Assembly: GCA_937944065.1 (NCBI GenBank)
Contig: CALDZS010000164.1
Span: 1 to 6,458, forward strand
Source: an uncultured Amylibacter sp.
Lineage (GTDB): Bacteria; Pseudomonadota; Alphaproteobacteria; Rhodobacterales; Rhodobacteraceae
Direction: 5' to 3'
DNA length: 6,458 nt
A model generated the notes under the pieces. That model had not been told where the DNA came from, ran no database searches, and was given only the letters and a program-made list of their open reading frames with translations. The position numbers were made by a program, and so were the translations under genes. Below, one piece after another: positions 1-5,679 of the stretch (positions are counted from its first letter, which is position 1; every line of letters begins with the position of its first letter).

Positions 1-252
1 CGCCCAAGGGAATAGGAATGCCACCTCTAGATCGAAGATGATGAATAGGATCGATACCAGATAAAACCTAATGTCGAACTTCATCCGCGCATCATCAAAT
101 GCGTTAAACCCACATTCGTAGGCCGAGATTTTTTCCGCGTCTGGGTTGCGAACCGCGACGATCATTGCAGCCACGATCAGAATGATCCCAAGGGCCGCAG
201 CTACGCCTACAAAAACAAGGATGGGCAGATACTCTCTGAGCAGGTCGTCCAA
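1..252 (-). CDS. nuoA: NADH-quinone oxidoreductase subunit A, 5' part (cut by window edge)
   Basis: NuoA is a small membrane subunit of respiratory complex I (proton-pumping NADH:quinone oxidoreductase) in the inner membrane. The 84 visible residues begin LDDLLREYLPILVF, followed by a hydrophobic segment (about residues 8-34), then the family signature around YECGFNAFDDARMKFD (about residues 47-62), and the start of a second membrane segment, FYLVSILFIIFDLEVAFLF. Family members are about 120 residues, so roughly the last third lies beyond position 1. I chose the TTG at 252-250 because AAGAGGG lies 8 nt upstream and because alphaproteobacterial NuoA proteins, as I recall them, begin at about this residue. 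An in-frame ATG at 282-280 would add 10 residues but has no clear ribosome site. It is normally the first gene of a long nuo operon, whose remainder would lie to the left. Family identification is certain; the start is likely. Confidence 0.95.
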   Translation of the reverse strand, partial: MDDLLREYLPILVFVGVAAALGIILIVAAMIVAVRNPDAEKISAYECGFNAFDDARMKFDIRFYLVSILFIIFDLEVAFLFPWA

Positions 253-260
253 GGTGGTTT

Positions 261-267
261 CCCTCTT
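261..267 (-). promoter_or_regulatory. Ribosome binding site of nuoA
   Basis: AAGAGGG on the minus strand, 8 nt before the TTG codon at 252-250. It is the main reason for preferring TTG over the in-frame ATG at 282-280. Confidence 0.65.
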
Positions 268-300
268 ATTTGTCTGTCGCATTAAACACGAGTCTTTGGG

Positions 301-329
301 GGTTTACCGTTTGCCCCAACTAAGGTCAA
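301..329 (-). promoter_or_regulatory. Candidate nuoA promoter
   Basis: On the minus strand TTGACC (329-324) is followed after exactly 17 nt by TAAACC (306-301). The -35 box matches the conserved TTGAC core; the -10 box is poor (3 of 6). Transcription would start near 294, giving a leader of about 40 nt before the nuoA start. This is inference from sequence alone; read-through from the upstream nuclease gene is also possible, because no terminator is visible between them. Confidence 0.3.
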
Positions 330-401
330 CAAGACCCGCGCGACAAAAGCTAAAAAACAAAGGTAGAAATTAGTGGCTTCAATCGGAATTAATACACCTG
401 T

Positions 402-869
402 TTAGCTATCGCACCAACTGGCCCGACGGCCACCCTCGTAAGGGCGCGCTAGGTCCATCGCAATCAATTGACCTGCGACGTCGACACCATCAATTTTTAG
501 CACGATTAGAATTCGGCGATATCTATCAGTTCCATGGCTTTCCATTGTCACGTTTCTCGCACGCCAAACCAGCCAACGTAACGCCCATTTCGCACGTACG
601 GCCATAACCCATTCGGCATAACAATTCGCATCTGTTTCGGCAGTATCCAGCCCCATGATCCGCGCGCGATCTTCGATCTTGTCAGGGCACTTTATCGACA
701 CTGTGTCACCGTCGACAATATGGGTCACTTTGCAGTCGCTACCTTGCTTGAAATAACCAAGTGCTAGATCACCCACACGCGGCGCAATGGTGAAAAACAA
801 CACGCTAACGGCCAATGCCATGAACAATTTTGCACGAACAGCATAATAAAATTTTCGCGCGGTTCGCAC
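402..869 (-). CDS. Membrane-anchored or secreted staphylococcal-nuclease-like (TNase) protein
   Basis: A 155-residue single-domain SNase/thermonuclease homologue, predicted to cleave DNA or RNA phosphodiester bonds with Ca2+ outside the cytoplasm. Residues about 14-30 form one hydrophobic segment after a basic N-terminus (signal peptide or anchor), so the nuclease domain (about 45-155) would face the periplasm. Aligned by motif to staphylococcal nuclease, the key residues are present: D55 (in IVDGDTV, like D21), R70 (like R35), D75 and E78 (GLDTAET, like D40 and E43) and R119 (DRYRR, like R87). The usual Pro of DTPE is Ala. The C-terminus PYEGGRRASWC is typical of a proteobacterial subfamily, and its Cys residues (46, 61, 83, 153) could form disulfides. 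The GTG start lies 1 nt after the aminotransferase stop, with AGGG 5 nt before it, suggesting translational coupling. An ATG at residue 17 would remove half the hydrophobic segment and lacks a ribosome site. Nuclease activity is inferred; the cellular role is unknown. Confidence 0.88.
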   Translation of the reverse strand: MRTARKFYYAVRAKLFMALAVSVLFFTIAPRVGDLALGYFKQGSDCKVTHIVDGDTVSIKCPDKIEDRARIMGLDTAETDANCYAEWVMAVRAKWALRWLVWRARNVTMESHGTDRYRRILIVLKIDGVDVAGQLIAMDLARPYEGGRRASWCDS

Positions 870-870
870 C

Positions 871-2070
871 CTAACCCTGCTGGTGGATGGCGTTGACTTC
901 TTGGCGTATTATGTTGGCCACCAATCGGCAATCATCCAGACTGAATGTCAGTGGCAATCGCAGATCAATCAACCCTGCCAACACCCTGTCAGTCGCAGGC
1001 ATCGATTGCGCATCCGCATAGCGCCAGCTGTCGTGACGCGAAGTATAACCTGCAGGCGTGTCCGCACCGAACCATTTCAACACCACGCCGCGTGCGCCAC
1101 ATCGCGCGACTGTGTCTATCATTTGAGACGTATTAAAGTCTGGCAATAAGAACTGATAAGACGATCCAACCCGCACCGCTTTTGGCAAGGTTTGAACCAG
1201 TTGCAATCCCGTGGTGTCGCGTAACGTTTCCGTCATCACATCAACCCGTGCCGCCCATGCGGCGATTTGCGCATCCAGATCGGCAATCTGAGGCCGCAAT
1301 ATCGCAGCGCGCAGATTGTCCATACGCCCCGAGCAATTGGGTGTGTCCAAACGAATATCTTCGAATGTCTCGACAGGCGCACCTGCAAGATGGTTTTCGT
1401 ACAACATATACGAACCAGACAGCATGGTGGCCCGTGCCATCAGGTCTGCGTCATCGGTAATCAACAACCCACCTTCCCCTGAATTTACATGCTTGAATGT
1501 CTGGGTTGAATAGCAGGCGACACGCCCGTGGCGACCACTTTGAACCCCGTCCCAAGTCGCACCCATAGTATGCGCGCAATCTTCAATCACAGCCACGCCA
1601 GCGGCATCGCAAATTTGCATCAAGCGATCCATATCAACGATATGGCCACGCATATGGCTCAACATCAAAACCTTTGAACCAGAGCTGGCGATTTTCGCCG
1701 ACAGATCATCCAAGTCCATAATCAACTGATCGGTGGTTTCGACAAATATCGGCCGCGCGCCAATGCCCGCAATTGCCCCTGGTACGGGTGCCAAAGTAAA
1801 CCCATTAGTCAAAACAGCATCACCTGCTTGTACCTGCATTGCTTTCAACGCCGCACCAAGCGCGTACCCACCAGAGGCCACCGCCAAACAGTATTTTGCA
1901 CCCGTATAGTCTGCGAATTCTTGTTCAAGCAACGCAGTTTCTGACTGCTCTCCATCGACGACGTTATATCGGTGTAAACGTCCATGCCGCATCACCGCGA
2001 TGGCGGCCTCGATTCCCGCCTCTGGAATCGGCTCTTGTTGCGTAAAATTGCCAGTAAATTTCTCGGTCAC
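871..2070 (-). CDS. DegT/DnrJ/EryC1/StrS-family PLP-dependent aminotransferase, substrate unknown
   Basis: A 399-residue fold-type I PLP enzyme. Recognisable parts, numbered from the chosen start: the cofactor phosphate-binding region near ASGGYALGAA (about 65-74), the aspartate that contacts the pyridine nitrogen in VIEDCAHTMGA (D164), and the Schiff-base lysine in STQTFKHVNSGEGG (K193), followed by the conserved EGG. Length fits the family (about 370-430). Family members usually transaminate nucleotide-linked keto-sugars, but no sugar-nucleotide gene lies nearby, so the substrate is open. The start is GTG at 2070-2068, because AAGGG lies 7 nt upstream and the homologous part begins soon after. 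The frame stays open 27 codons further upstream, to 2151, without another good ribosome site. The SNase gene follows after 1 nt, and a divergent MmgE/PrpD gene starts 143 nt away. Family assignment is strong; function is unresolved. Confidence 0.88.
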   Translation of the reverse strand: MTEKFTGNFTQQEPIPEAGIEAAIAVMRHGRLHRYNVVDGEQSETALLEQEFADYTGAKYCLAVASGGYALGAALKAMQVQAGDAVLTNGFTLAPVPGAIAGIGARPIFVETTDQLIMDLDDLSAKIASSGSKVLMLSHMRGHIVDMDRLMQICDAAGVAVIEDCAHTMGATWDGVQSGRHGRVACYSTQTFKHVNSGEGGLLITDDADLMARATMLSGSYMLYENHLAGAPVETFEDIRLDTPNCSGRMDNLRAAILRPQIADLDAQIAAWAARVDVMTETLRDTTGLQLVQTLPKAVRVGSSYQFLLPDFNTSQMIDTVARCGARGVVLKWFGADTPAGYTSRHDSWRYADAQSMPATDRVLAGLIDLRLPLTFSLDDCRLVANIIRQEVNAIHQQG

Positions 2071-2121
2071 GTCATCACCCTTGTCATTTGCCACAAAGAT
2101 GCACTCAGCCCGTAAAATTGC
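2041..2121. repeat. 11-bp perfect direct repeat across the aminotransferase 5' end
   Basis: CGTAAAATTGC occurs at 2041-2051, inside the aminotransferase coding start, and again at 2111-2121 in the upstream intergenic region; the copies start 70 nt apart. The heptamer CCCTTGT also recurs (2078-2084 and 2135-2141), though at different offsets (37 and 24 nt) from the two copies. This could be a pair of regulator sites, the remnant of a local duplication, or chance. Confidence 0.45.
2078..2082 (-). promoter_or_regulatory. Ribosome binding site of the aminotransferase gene
   Basis: AAGGG on the minus strand, 7 nt before the GTG at 2070-2068. It decides the start: in-frame GTG codons at 2094-2092 and 2151-2149 lack a comparable site at normal spacing. 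Confidence 0.55.
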
Positions 2122-2202
2122 AACCCCAGCAACCCCCTTGTGGAAAATCACTTGCTGAGTTTCGTGTTTTCGAACAGGCTGGGCGGCAGAAAGCCTTGAC
2201 CC

Positions 2203-2208
2203 TGGGGA
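2203..2208 (+). promoter_or_regulatory. Ribosome binding site of the MmgE/PrpD gene
   Basis: TGGGGA, 5 nt before the ATG at 2214. It supports this start over the in-frame ATG at 2088, which would add 42 residues of non-conserved sequence and overlap the aminotransferase upstream region. Confidence 0.5.
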
Positions 2209-2213
2209 ATGCC

Positions 2214-3533
2214 ATGCAAGACATTTTGCGCTTCATTCATAATACCAACTTCGAAGATTTGCCCGCGCACGTGGTTAATCAAGCCGAGCTGTGTGTGTTG
2301 GATTTAATCGCTACAGGCTTGGGCGGGTCCACTTTGCCTGCGTCCAAAATCATACGAGATCACGCAACCCATATGATGGGTGGCACACTGCCTCTATTAT
2401 TTGACGACCGCACGGCGGGACCCATGGGGGTCGCTGTTGCGGGCGGGATGAGCATTGATGCGCTTGATTTTCACGATGGATACAACATGGTCAAAGGCCA
2501 TATCGGGTGTGGCGTTTTCCCTGCTTTGATCGCGTTTTGCACAGATCAAGGCCAATTGGATGGGCAAGAGTTTTTGACCTCGATCGCAATTGGGTACGAG
2601 CTTGGTGCGCGTTTGGGCACATGTCTGCACGCCACCGCGTCTGATTATCACACATCCGGCGCATGGGTGGCCGTGGCCTGTGCCGCACTTGGCGCGCGCA
2701 TTCTGGGGCTGGACGATAACCAAACACGTCATGCAATGGGTATTGCTGAATATCACGGGCCGCGCAGTCAAATGATGCGAACGATTGATCATCCTACAAT
2801 GGTTAAAGATGGGTCGGGATGGGGGAGCATGGCAGGTGTTTCTGCCGCCTATTTAGCACGCGATGGATTCACAGGTGCGCCAGCATTGACGGTCGAGAGC
2901 GACAGTGCCGCCCCCTATTGGGCAGACCTAGGGGATCGCTGGTATATTATGGAGCAATATTTCAAGCCATATCCTGTGTGTCGTTGGGCGCAAGCCCCCA
3001 TTGAAGGTGTCTTGGATTTACGGAGAAAACACACTCTTTCAAGCTTTGATGTCGATCGGATCGAGGTGGCATCATTCCATGAATGCATCCGGTTGGCGAC
3101 GGCAATTCCTGGCGCAACTGACGAAGCACAGTATTCCACCTCTTATCCTTGTGCCGCCGCGATGGTGCGCGGCACTGTTGGTTTAAAAGAGGTTAGCCCT
3201 CAATCATTCCAAGATACTGAGATTATTAGGTTATCTACGGGATTGAGAATGTCTGAAGACGATCATTGCAACGAGGCTTTCCCTGATCAAAGATATGCCA
3301 AAGTTACATTGCACCTACGCGACGGACGCGTACTTGTTTCAGATTACAAATCCCCGATATGGACGGCAGAGGCCCCGCCAGCAGAGACCGAATTGCGGCA
3401 GAAATTTCACACCCTTGCGGCGGAAACGATCAGTGCCACGCGTCGGGACGCGATAGAAACCAGTTTGGCACAACTGAAAACTGGCGGATCACTTGCCGAT
3501 TTAACCAACCACCTGTGCAAATCTGTTAGCTGA
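2214..3533 (+). CDS. MmgE/PrpD-family protein (lyase/epimerase superfamily), substrate unknown
   Basis: A 439-residue cytoplasmic protein of the superfamily that includes 2-methylcitrate dehydratase (PrpD), cis-aconitate decarboxylase and iminodisuccinate epimerase. The N-terminal helical domain begins IHNTNFEDLPAHVVNQA, a usual beginning for the family. Features: LDFHDGY (84-90) and GHIGC (95-99), matching the conserved Asp/His active-site region; a His in DYHTSG (H146); K198 in VKDGSGWGSMAG, followed by the conserved AAYLA; then the C-terminal domain entered at KPYPVCRW (251-258). Length is typical (about 440-480). These residues suggest an active enzyme acting on a small di- or tricarboxylate-like substrate. 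No prpB/prpC methylcitrate-cycle genes are adjacent, so I do not call it prpD. It is divergent from the aminotransferase gene, so a shared pathway is possible but unproven. Its last 8 nt overlap the convergent phosphatase gene. Confidence 0.9.
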   Translation: MQDILRFIHNTNFEDLPAHVVNQAELCVLDLIATGLGGSTLPASKIIRDHATHMMGGTLPLLFDDRTAGPMGVAVAGGMSIDALDFHDGYNMVKGHIGCGVFPALIAFCTDQGQLDGQEFLTSIAIGYELGARLGTCLHATASDYHTSGAWVAVACAALGARILGLDDNQTRHAMGIAEYHGPRSQMMRTIDHPTMVKDGSGWGSMAGVSAAYLARDGFTGAPALTVESDSAAPYWADLGDRWYIMEQYFKPYPVCRWAQAPIEGVLDLRRKHTLSSFDVDRIEVASFHECIRLATAIPGATDEAQYSTSYPCAAAMVRGTVGLKEVSPQSFQDTEIIRLSTGLRMSEDDHCNEAFPDQRYAKVTLHLRDGRVLVSDYKSPIWTAEAPPAETELRQKFHTLAAETISATRRDAIETSLAQLKTGGSLADLTNHLCKSVS

Positions 3534-4191
3534 TCATACGGTCTAGCAGGTCTGGCAGATCGCTATAATGATCCAACAACGCCTCTGGTTTCATGGCATC
3601 AATCCCACGCCCCAAGGGGCCAAAGCTAACCAAGATACTTGGGATGCCCGCATTGGCAGATGTCGATCTGTCCGTCTGCGTATCGCCAACCAAAACAGAC
3701 CGTTTCCGGTCGCCCCCGACACGGCGGATCGTCTCAAACAGATGCTCTGGATCGGGTTTGCGTACGGGCAAAGTATCTGCGCCCAACAACGCACCAAAAT
3801 GATGCGTAACGCCCAATCGTTTGATCAGTTCTACTGCCAGATACTCTGGTTTATTGGTGCAGATACCCAACGCGTACCCGCGCGCTGACAGTTCAACCAA
3901 CGCGTCTTCGACCCCGTCATACAAAACAGTATGAACATCAAGATGCTGCTCGTAATAACTCAACAACAACGGATATTGCGCATCAATTTGCGCCTCGCTT
4001 TGAGTAATCCCCAGCCTTTCGAACCCCAAACGCAACATTGCACGTCCGCCACCAAAGGCGGTCAGCATGTCAGTAACAGGGTCCAATTGCGCGCCGTGCC
4101 CCATCCCTTCAAAGCACGCGTTTGCGGACGCGATCAGATCTCCGCTCGTGTCTGCCAACGTGCCATCTAGGTCGAATATTGCCGATTTCAT
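3526..4191 (-). CDS. gph: HAD-superfamily hydrolase, phosphoglycolate-phosphatase-like
   Basis: A 221-residue cytoplasmic HAD subfamily IA phosphatase. Motif I is IFDLDGTLADT (nucleophile D7, acid/base D9), motif II has T112 in ICTNKP, motif III has K145 in VRKPDP, and motif IV is LVGDTQTD (D170, D174). An alpha-helical cap domain occupies about residues 15-80. This set of motifs and the length fit phosphoglycolate phosphatase, which dephosphorylates 2-phosphoglycolate arising from DNA repair or photorespiration-type chemistry. Other HAD-IA phosphatases look alike, so the substrate is inferred. The start at 4191 is preferred over an in-frame ATG 11 codons upstream, because AAGGGG lies 7 nt before it and the protein then opens directly on motif I. 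It is divergent from glmU, with 128 nt between them, and overlaps the 3' end of the MmgE/PrpD gene by 8 nt on the opposite strand. Confidence 0.85.
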   Translation of the reverse strand: MKSAIFDLDGTLADTSGDLIASANACFEGMGHGAQLDPVTDMLTAFGGGRAMLRLGFERLGITQSEAQIDAQYPLLLSYYEQHLDVHTVLYDGVEDALVELSARGYALGICTNKPEYLAVELIKRLGVTHHFGALLGADTLPVRKPDPEHLFETIRRVGGDRKRSVLVGDTQTDRSTSANAGIPSILVSFGPLGRGIDAMKPEALLDHYSDLPDLLDRMIS

Positions 4192-4198
4192 GGTGTTA

Positions 4199-4204
4199 CC
4201 CCTT
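4199..4204 (-). promoter_or_regulatory. Ribosome binding site of the gph-like gene
   Basis: AAGGGG on the minus strand, 7 nt before the ATG at 4191-4189. It settles the start against the upstream in-frame ATG at 4224-4222. Confidence 0.65.
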
Positions 4205-4240
4205 ATTTGCGCCTTGTCTGCCACAGATCGGTAACGAAAT

Positions 4241-4250
4241 GAAAGCTTTC
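4241..4250. promoter_or_regulatory. Perfect 10-bp palindrome between gph and glmU
   Basis: GAAAGCTTTC lies in the 128-nt divergent region, 49 nt upstream of the gph start and 69 nt upstream of the glmU start. Its position would suit an operator for either gene, but a single 10-bp palindrome is weak evidence and I recognise no regulator for it. Confidence 0.25.
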
Positions 4251-4282
4251 TTGAGGTCTGCCCCCTTCCCTAACGACACATG

Positions 4283-4300
4283 CTTGGCTAGAAGGCCAAG
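4283..4300 (+). promoter_or_regulatory. Short hairpin in the glmU leader
   Basis: CTTGGC (4283-4288) pairs with GCCAAG (4295-4300). A further T-G pair closes the loop AGAA, giving a 7-pair stem with a tetraloop. It ends 6 nt before the glmU ribosome site, so if transcribed it would sit just upstream of the ribosome landing site. It has no T-run and the glmU start follows, so it is not a simple terminator. Confidence 0.4.
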
Positions 4301-4306
4301 AGACTT

Positions 4307-4311
4307 AAGGA
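4307..4311 (+). promoter_or_regulatory. Ribosome binding site of glmU
   Basis: AAGGA, 8 nt before the glmU ATG, separated by an A/T-rich spacer. No convincing -35/-10 pair for glmU could be assigned upstream. Confidence 0.75.
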
Positions 4312-4319
4312 ATAATTAA

Positions 4320-5678
4320 ATGACAAATGCAGTGGTGATCTTGGCAGCAGGCAAAGGAACGCGGATGCAATCCGATTTGCCAAAGGTTTTACACAAGGTT
4401 GCAGGCGCACCGATGCTAATCCACACAATGCAGTCCGGCGAAGGTGTCGATGCCGTGCGCACAATCGTTGTCGCAGGTCATGGTGCGGAATTGGTTGAAA
4501 AAGCTGCACTTGCCTATAACCCAGATGCCACCATCGTTTTGCAAACCGAACAGTTGGGCACGGGCCATGCCGTCGATCAAGCCCGTGATACACTCGCAGA
4601 TTTCGATGGTGACGTATTTATCCTCTATGGTGATACGCCGTTTATCAAATCTGAAACTTTGGTCGCGATGAAAGCAAAACGCGACAGCGGTGCATCTGTT
4701 GTTGTTCTTGGATTTAAAGCCCGCGAAGCAGGAAAATACGGTCGTCTAATCACTGCAATCGATGGCAGCTTGGATGCAATTGTCGAGGCGAAGGATGCTA
4801 CAGCAGAACAACTGACCGTGGATTTTTGTAATTCAGGCGTGATCTGTGCGCCGCGCGATGTTCTGTTCGATCTCATCGCTAAGACAAATAATAATAATGC
4901 CAGCGGCGAGATTTATTTGACCGATATCGTATCACTCGCACGTGCCGACGGCCTGACCTGTGCCGCTGTGGAATGCCCAGAGGAAGAAACCATGGGGGTG
5001 AATTCGCGCGTTGATTTGTCAATTGCAGAGGCCGCATTCCAATCTAACGCGCGCCACGAAGCGATGGAAAATGGCGTGACACTCTCTGCCCCTGAAACTG
5101 TCTATTTTTCTTATGATACCCATATTGGCCGTGACGTGATCATCGAGCCGAACACAGTATTTGGCCCCGCGACCACAATTGAATCTGGTGCCACCATCCG
5201 CGCATTCAGTCACTTGGAAGGGTGCCATGTATCTAGCGGCGCAATCGTCGGCCCCTATGCCCGTCTACGCCCAGGTGCCGAAATCGGCACGAATTCCAAG
5301 GTCGGAAACTTTTGCGAAGTTAAGGCCGCCATTGTGGGTGATGGAGCGAAGGTTAATCACCTATCTTATATCGGCGACGCCGAAATTGGCGCGAATGCAA
5401 ATATTGGCGCAGGCACTATTACTTGTAACTACGACGGCGTATTCAAGCATCAAACGATCATCGGCGAACGCGCCTTCATCGGGTCGAATACAATGCTTGT
5501 CGCACCCGTGCGTGTGGGCGATGATGCCATGACTGGATCAGGGTCCGTGATAACCCAAGACGTGTCCGACACTGATTTGGGGTTGGGCCGCGCAAAACAA
5601 GCCAACAAAGCAGGCCTTGCCTTGCGTCTGATGACGAAATTAAAAGCAGCCAAAGCTGCGAAAATAAAGGATAGCTAA
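4320..5678 (+). CDS. glmU: Bifunctional UDP-GlcNAc pyrophosphorylase / glucosamine-1-phosphate N-acetyltransferase
   Basis: GlmU acetylates glucosamine-1-phosphate with acetyl-CoA and then joins the product to UTP, giving UDP-GlcNAc for peptidoglycan and lipid A. The 452 residues have the full two-domain layout. The N-terminal Rossmann-like uridyltransferase domain (1 to about 225) has LAAGKGTRM (8-16), K22, YGD with D105, and GVN with N228. The C-terminal left-handed beta-helix acetyltransferase domain (about 245-440) is made of hexapeptide repeats and has RLRPGAEIG (315-323), K335, H347 (in VNHLSY), Y350, N361, N370 (CNYDG) and K376, matching the E. coli catalytic and acetyl-CoA positions with an offset of 16. 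It appears complete and active. The basic, Ala/Lys-rich tail is ordinary. glmS starts 1 nt after its stop, so the two are almost certainly one operon covering entry and exit of the aminosugar pathway. Confidence 0.98.
   Translation: MTNAVVILAAGKGTRMQSDLPKVLHKVAGAPMLIHTMQSGEGVDAVRTIVVAGHGAELVEKAALAYNPDATIVLQTEQLGTGHAVDQARDTLADFDGDVFILYGDTPFIKSETLVAMKAKRDSGASVVVLGFKAREAGKYGRLITAIDGSLDAIVEAKDATAEQLTVDFCNSGVICAPRDVLFDLIAKTNNNNASGEIYLTDIVSLARADGLTCAAVECPEEETMGVNSRVDLSIAEAAFQSNARHEAMENGVTLSAPETVYFSYDTHIGRDVIIEPNTVFGPATTIESGATIRAFSHLEGCHVSSGAIVGPYARLRPGAEIGTNSKVGNFCEVKAAIVGDGAKVNHLSYIGDAEIGANANIGAGTITCNYDGVFKHQTIIGERAFIGSNTMLVAPVRVGDDAMTGSGSVITQDVSDTDLGLGRAKQANKAGLALRLMTKLKAAKAAKIKDS
5666..5671 (+). 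promoter_or_regulatory. Ribosome binding site of glmS within the glmU 3' end
   Basis: AAAGGA, 8 nt before the glmS ATG and inside the last codons of glmU. Together with the 1-nt gap between the genes, it supports co-translation from one mRNA. Confidence 0.7.
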
Positions 5679-5679
5679 T

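Larger units (their letters stand above)
253..401. other. Intergenic region between nuclease gene and nuoA
   Basis: This 149-nt gap holds the nuoA ribosome site and a weak promoter candidate. I see no stem followed by a T-run on the minus strand, so no intrinsic terminator for the nuclease gene. The A-rich stretch near 345-362 (plus strand) is not preceded by a stable stem. No small gene with a ribosome site was found. Confidence 0.5.
2071..2213. other. Divergent intergenic region between aminotransferase and MmgE/PrpD genes
   Basis: These 143 nt must contain the promoters of both divergent genes unless transcription comes from further away. I could not find a -35/-10 pair good enough to call on either strand. 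Besides the direct repeat copy at 2111-2121, there is a 7-bp inverted pair, ACTCAGC (2103-2109) and GCTGAGT (2154-2160), with centres 51 bp apart. At this length such a pair is about as likely as not to be chance. Confidence 0.5.

Noticed and set aside
298..317. GGGG...CCCC inverted repeat upstream of nuoA
   Set aside because: The arms are 4 bp with an interior that does not pair; too weak for a structure call.
146..373. Open frame on the plus strand over the nuoA 5' region
   Set aside because: It lies antisense to clear NuoA sequence, has no recognisable domain and no ribosome site; it is a shadow of nuoA.
2103..2160. ACTCAGC / GCTGAGT inverted repeat in the divergent region
   Set aside because: Seven-bp arms within about 140 nt are expected roughly once in two such regions by chance; noted in the intergenic entry but not claimed as an operator.
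2397..2792. Minus-strand open frame of 131 codons inside the MmgE/PrpD gene
   Set aside because: The opposite strand encodes well-conserved family motifs; the frame's translation resembles no family and is rich in Arg, Cys and His as expected for an antisense shadow.
2214..3533. Calling the MmgE/PrpD gene prpD (2-methylcitrate dehydratase)
   Set aside because: The superfamily has several activities and no methylcitrate-cycle neighbours are present, so the specific name is not supported.
3532..3573. GATCAT / ATGATC inverted repeat near the convergent gene ends
   Set aside because: The arms are only 6 bp and are separated by 30 nt inside gph coding sequence; no T-run, so neither a terminator nor a convincing operator.
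4288..4593. Minus-strand open frame across the glmU start
   Set aside because: It is antisense to the conserved uridyltransferase motif region and has no protein-family character.
4885..4900. AAT repeats in glmU encoding four Asn in a row
   Set aside because: An NNNA run before GE-YLTD is normal in GlmU proteins, so this is not an unusual expansion.
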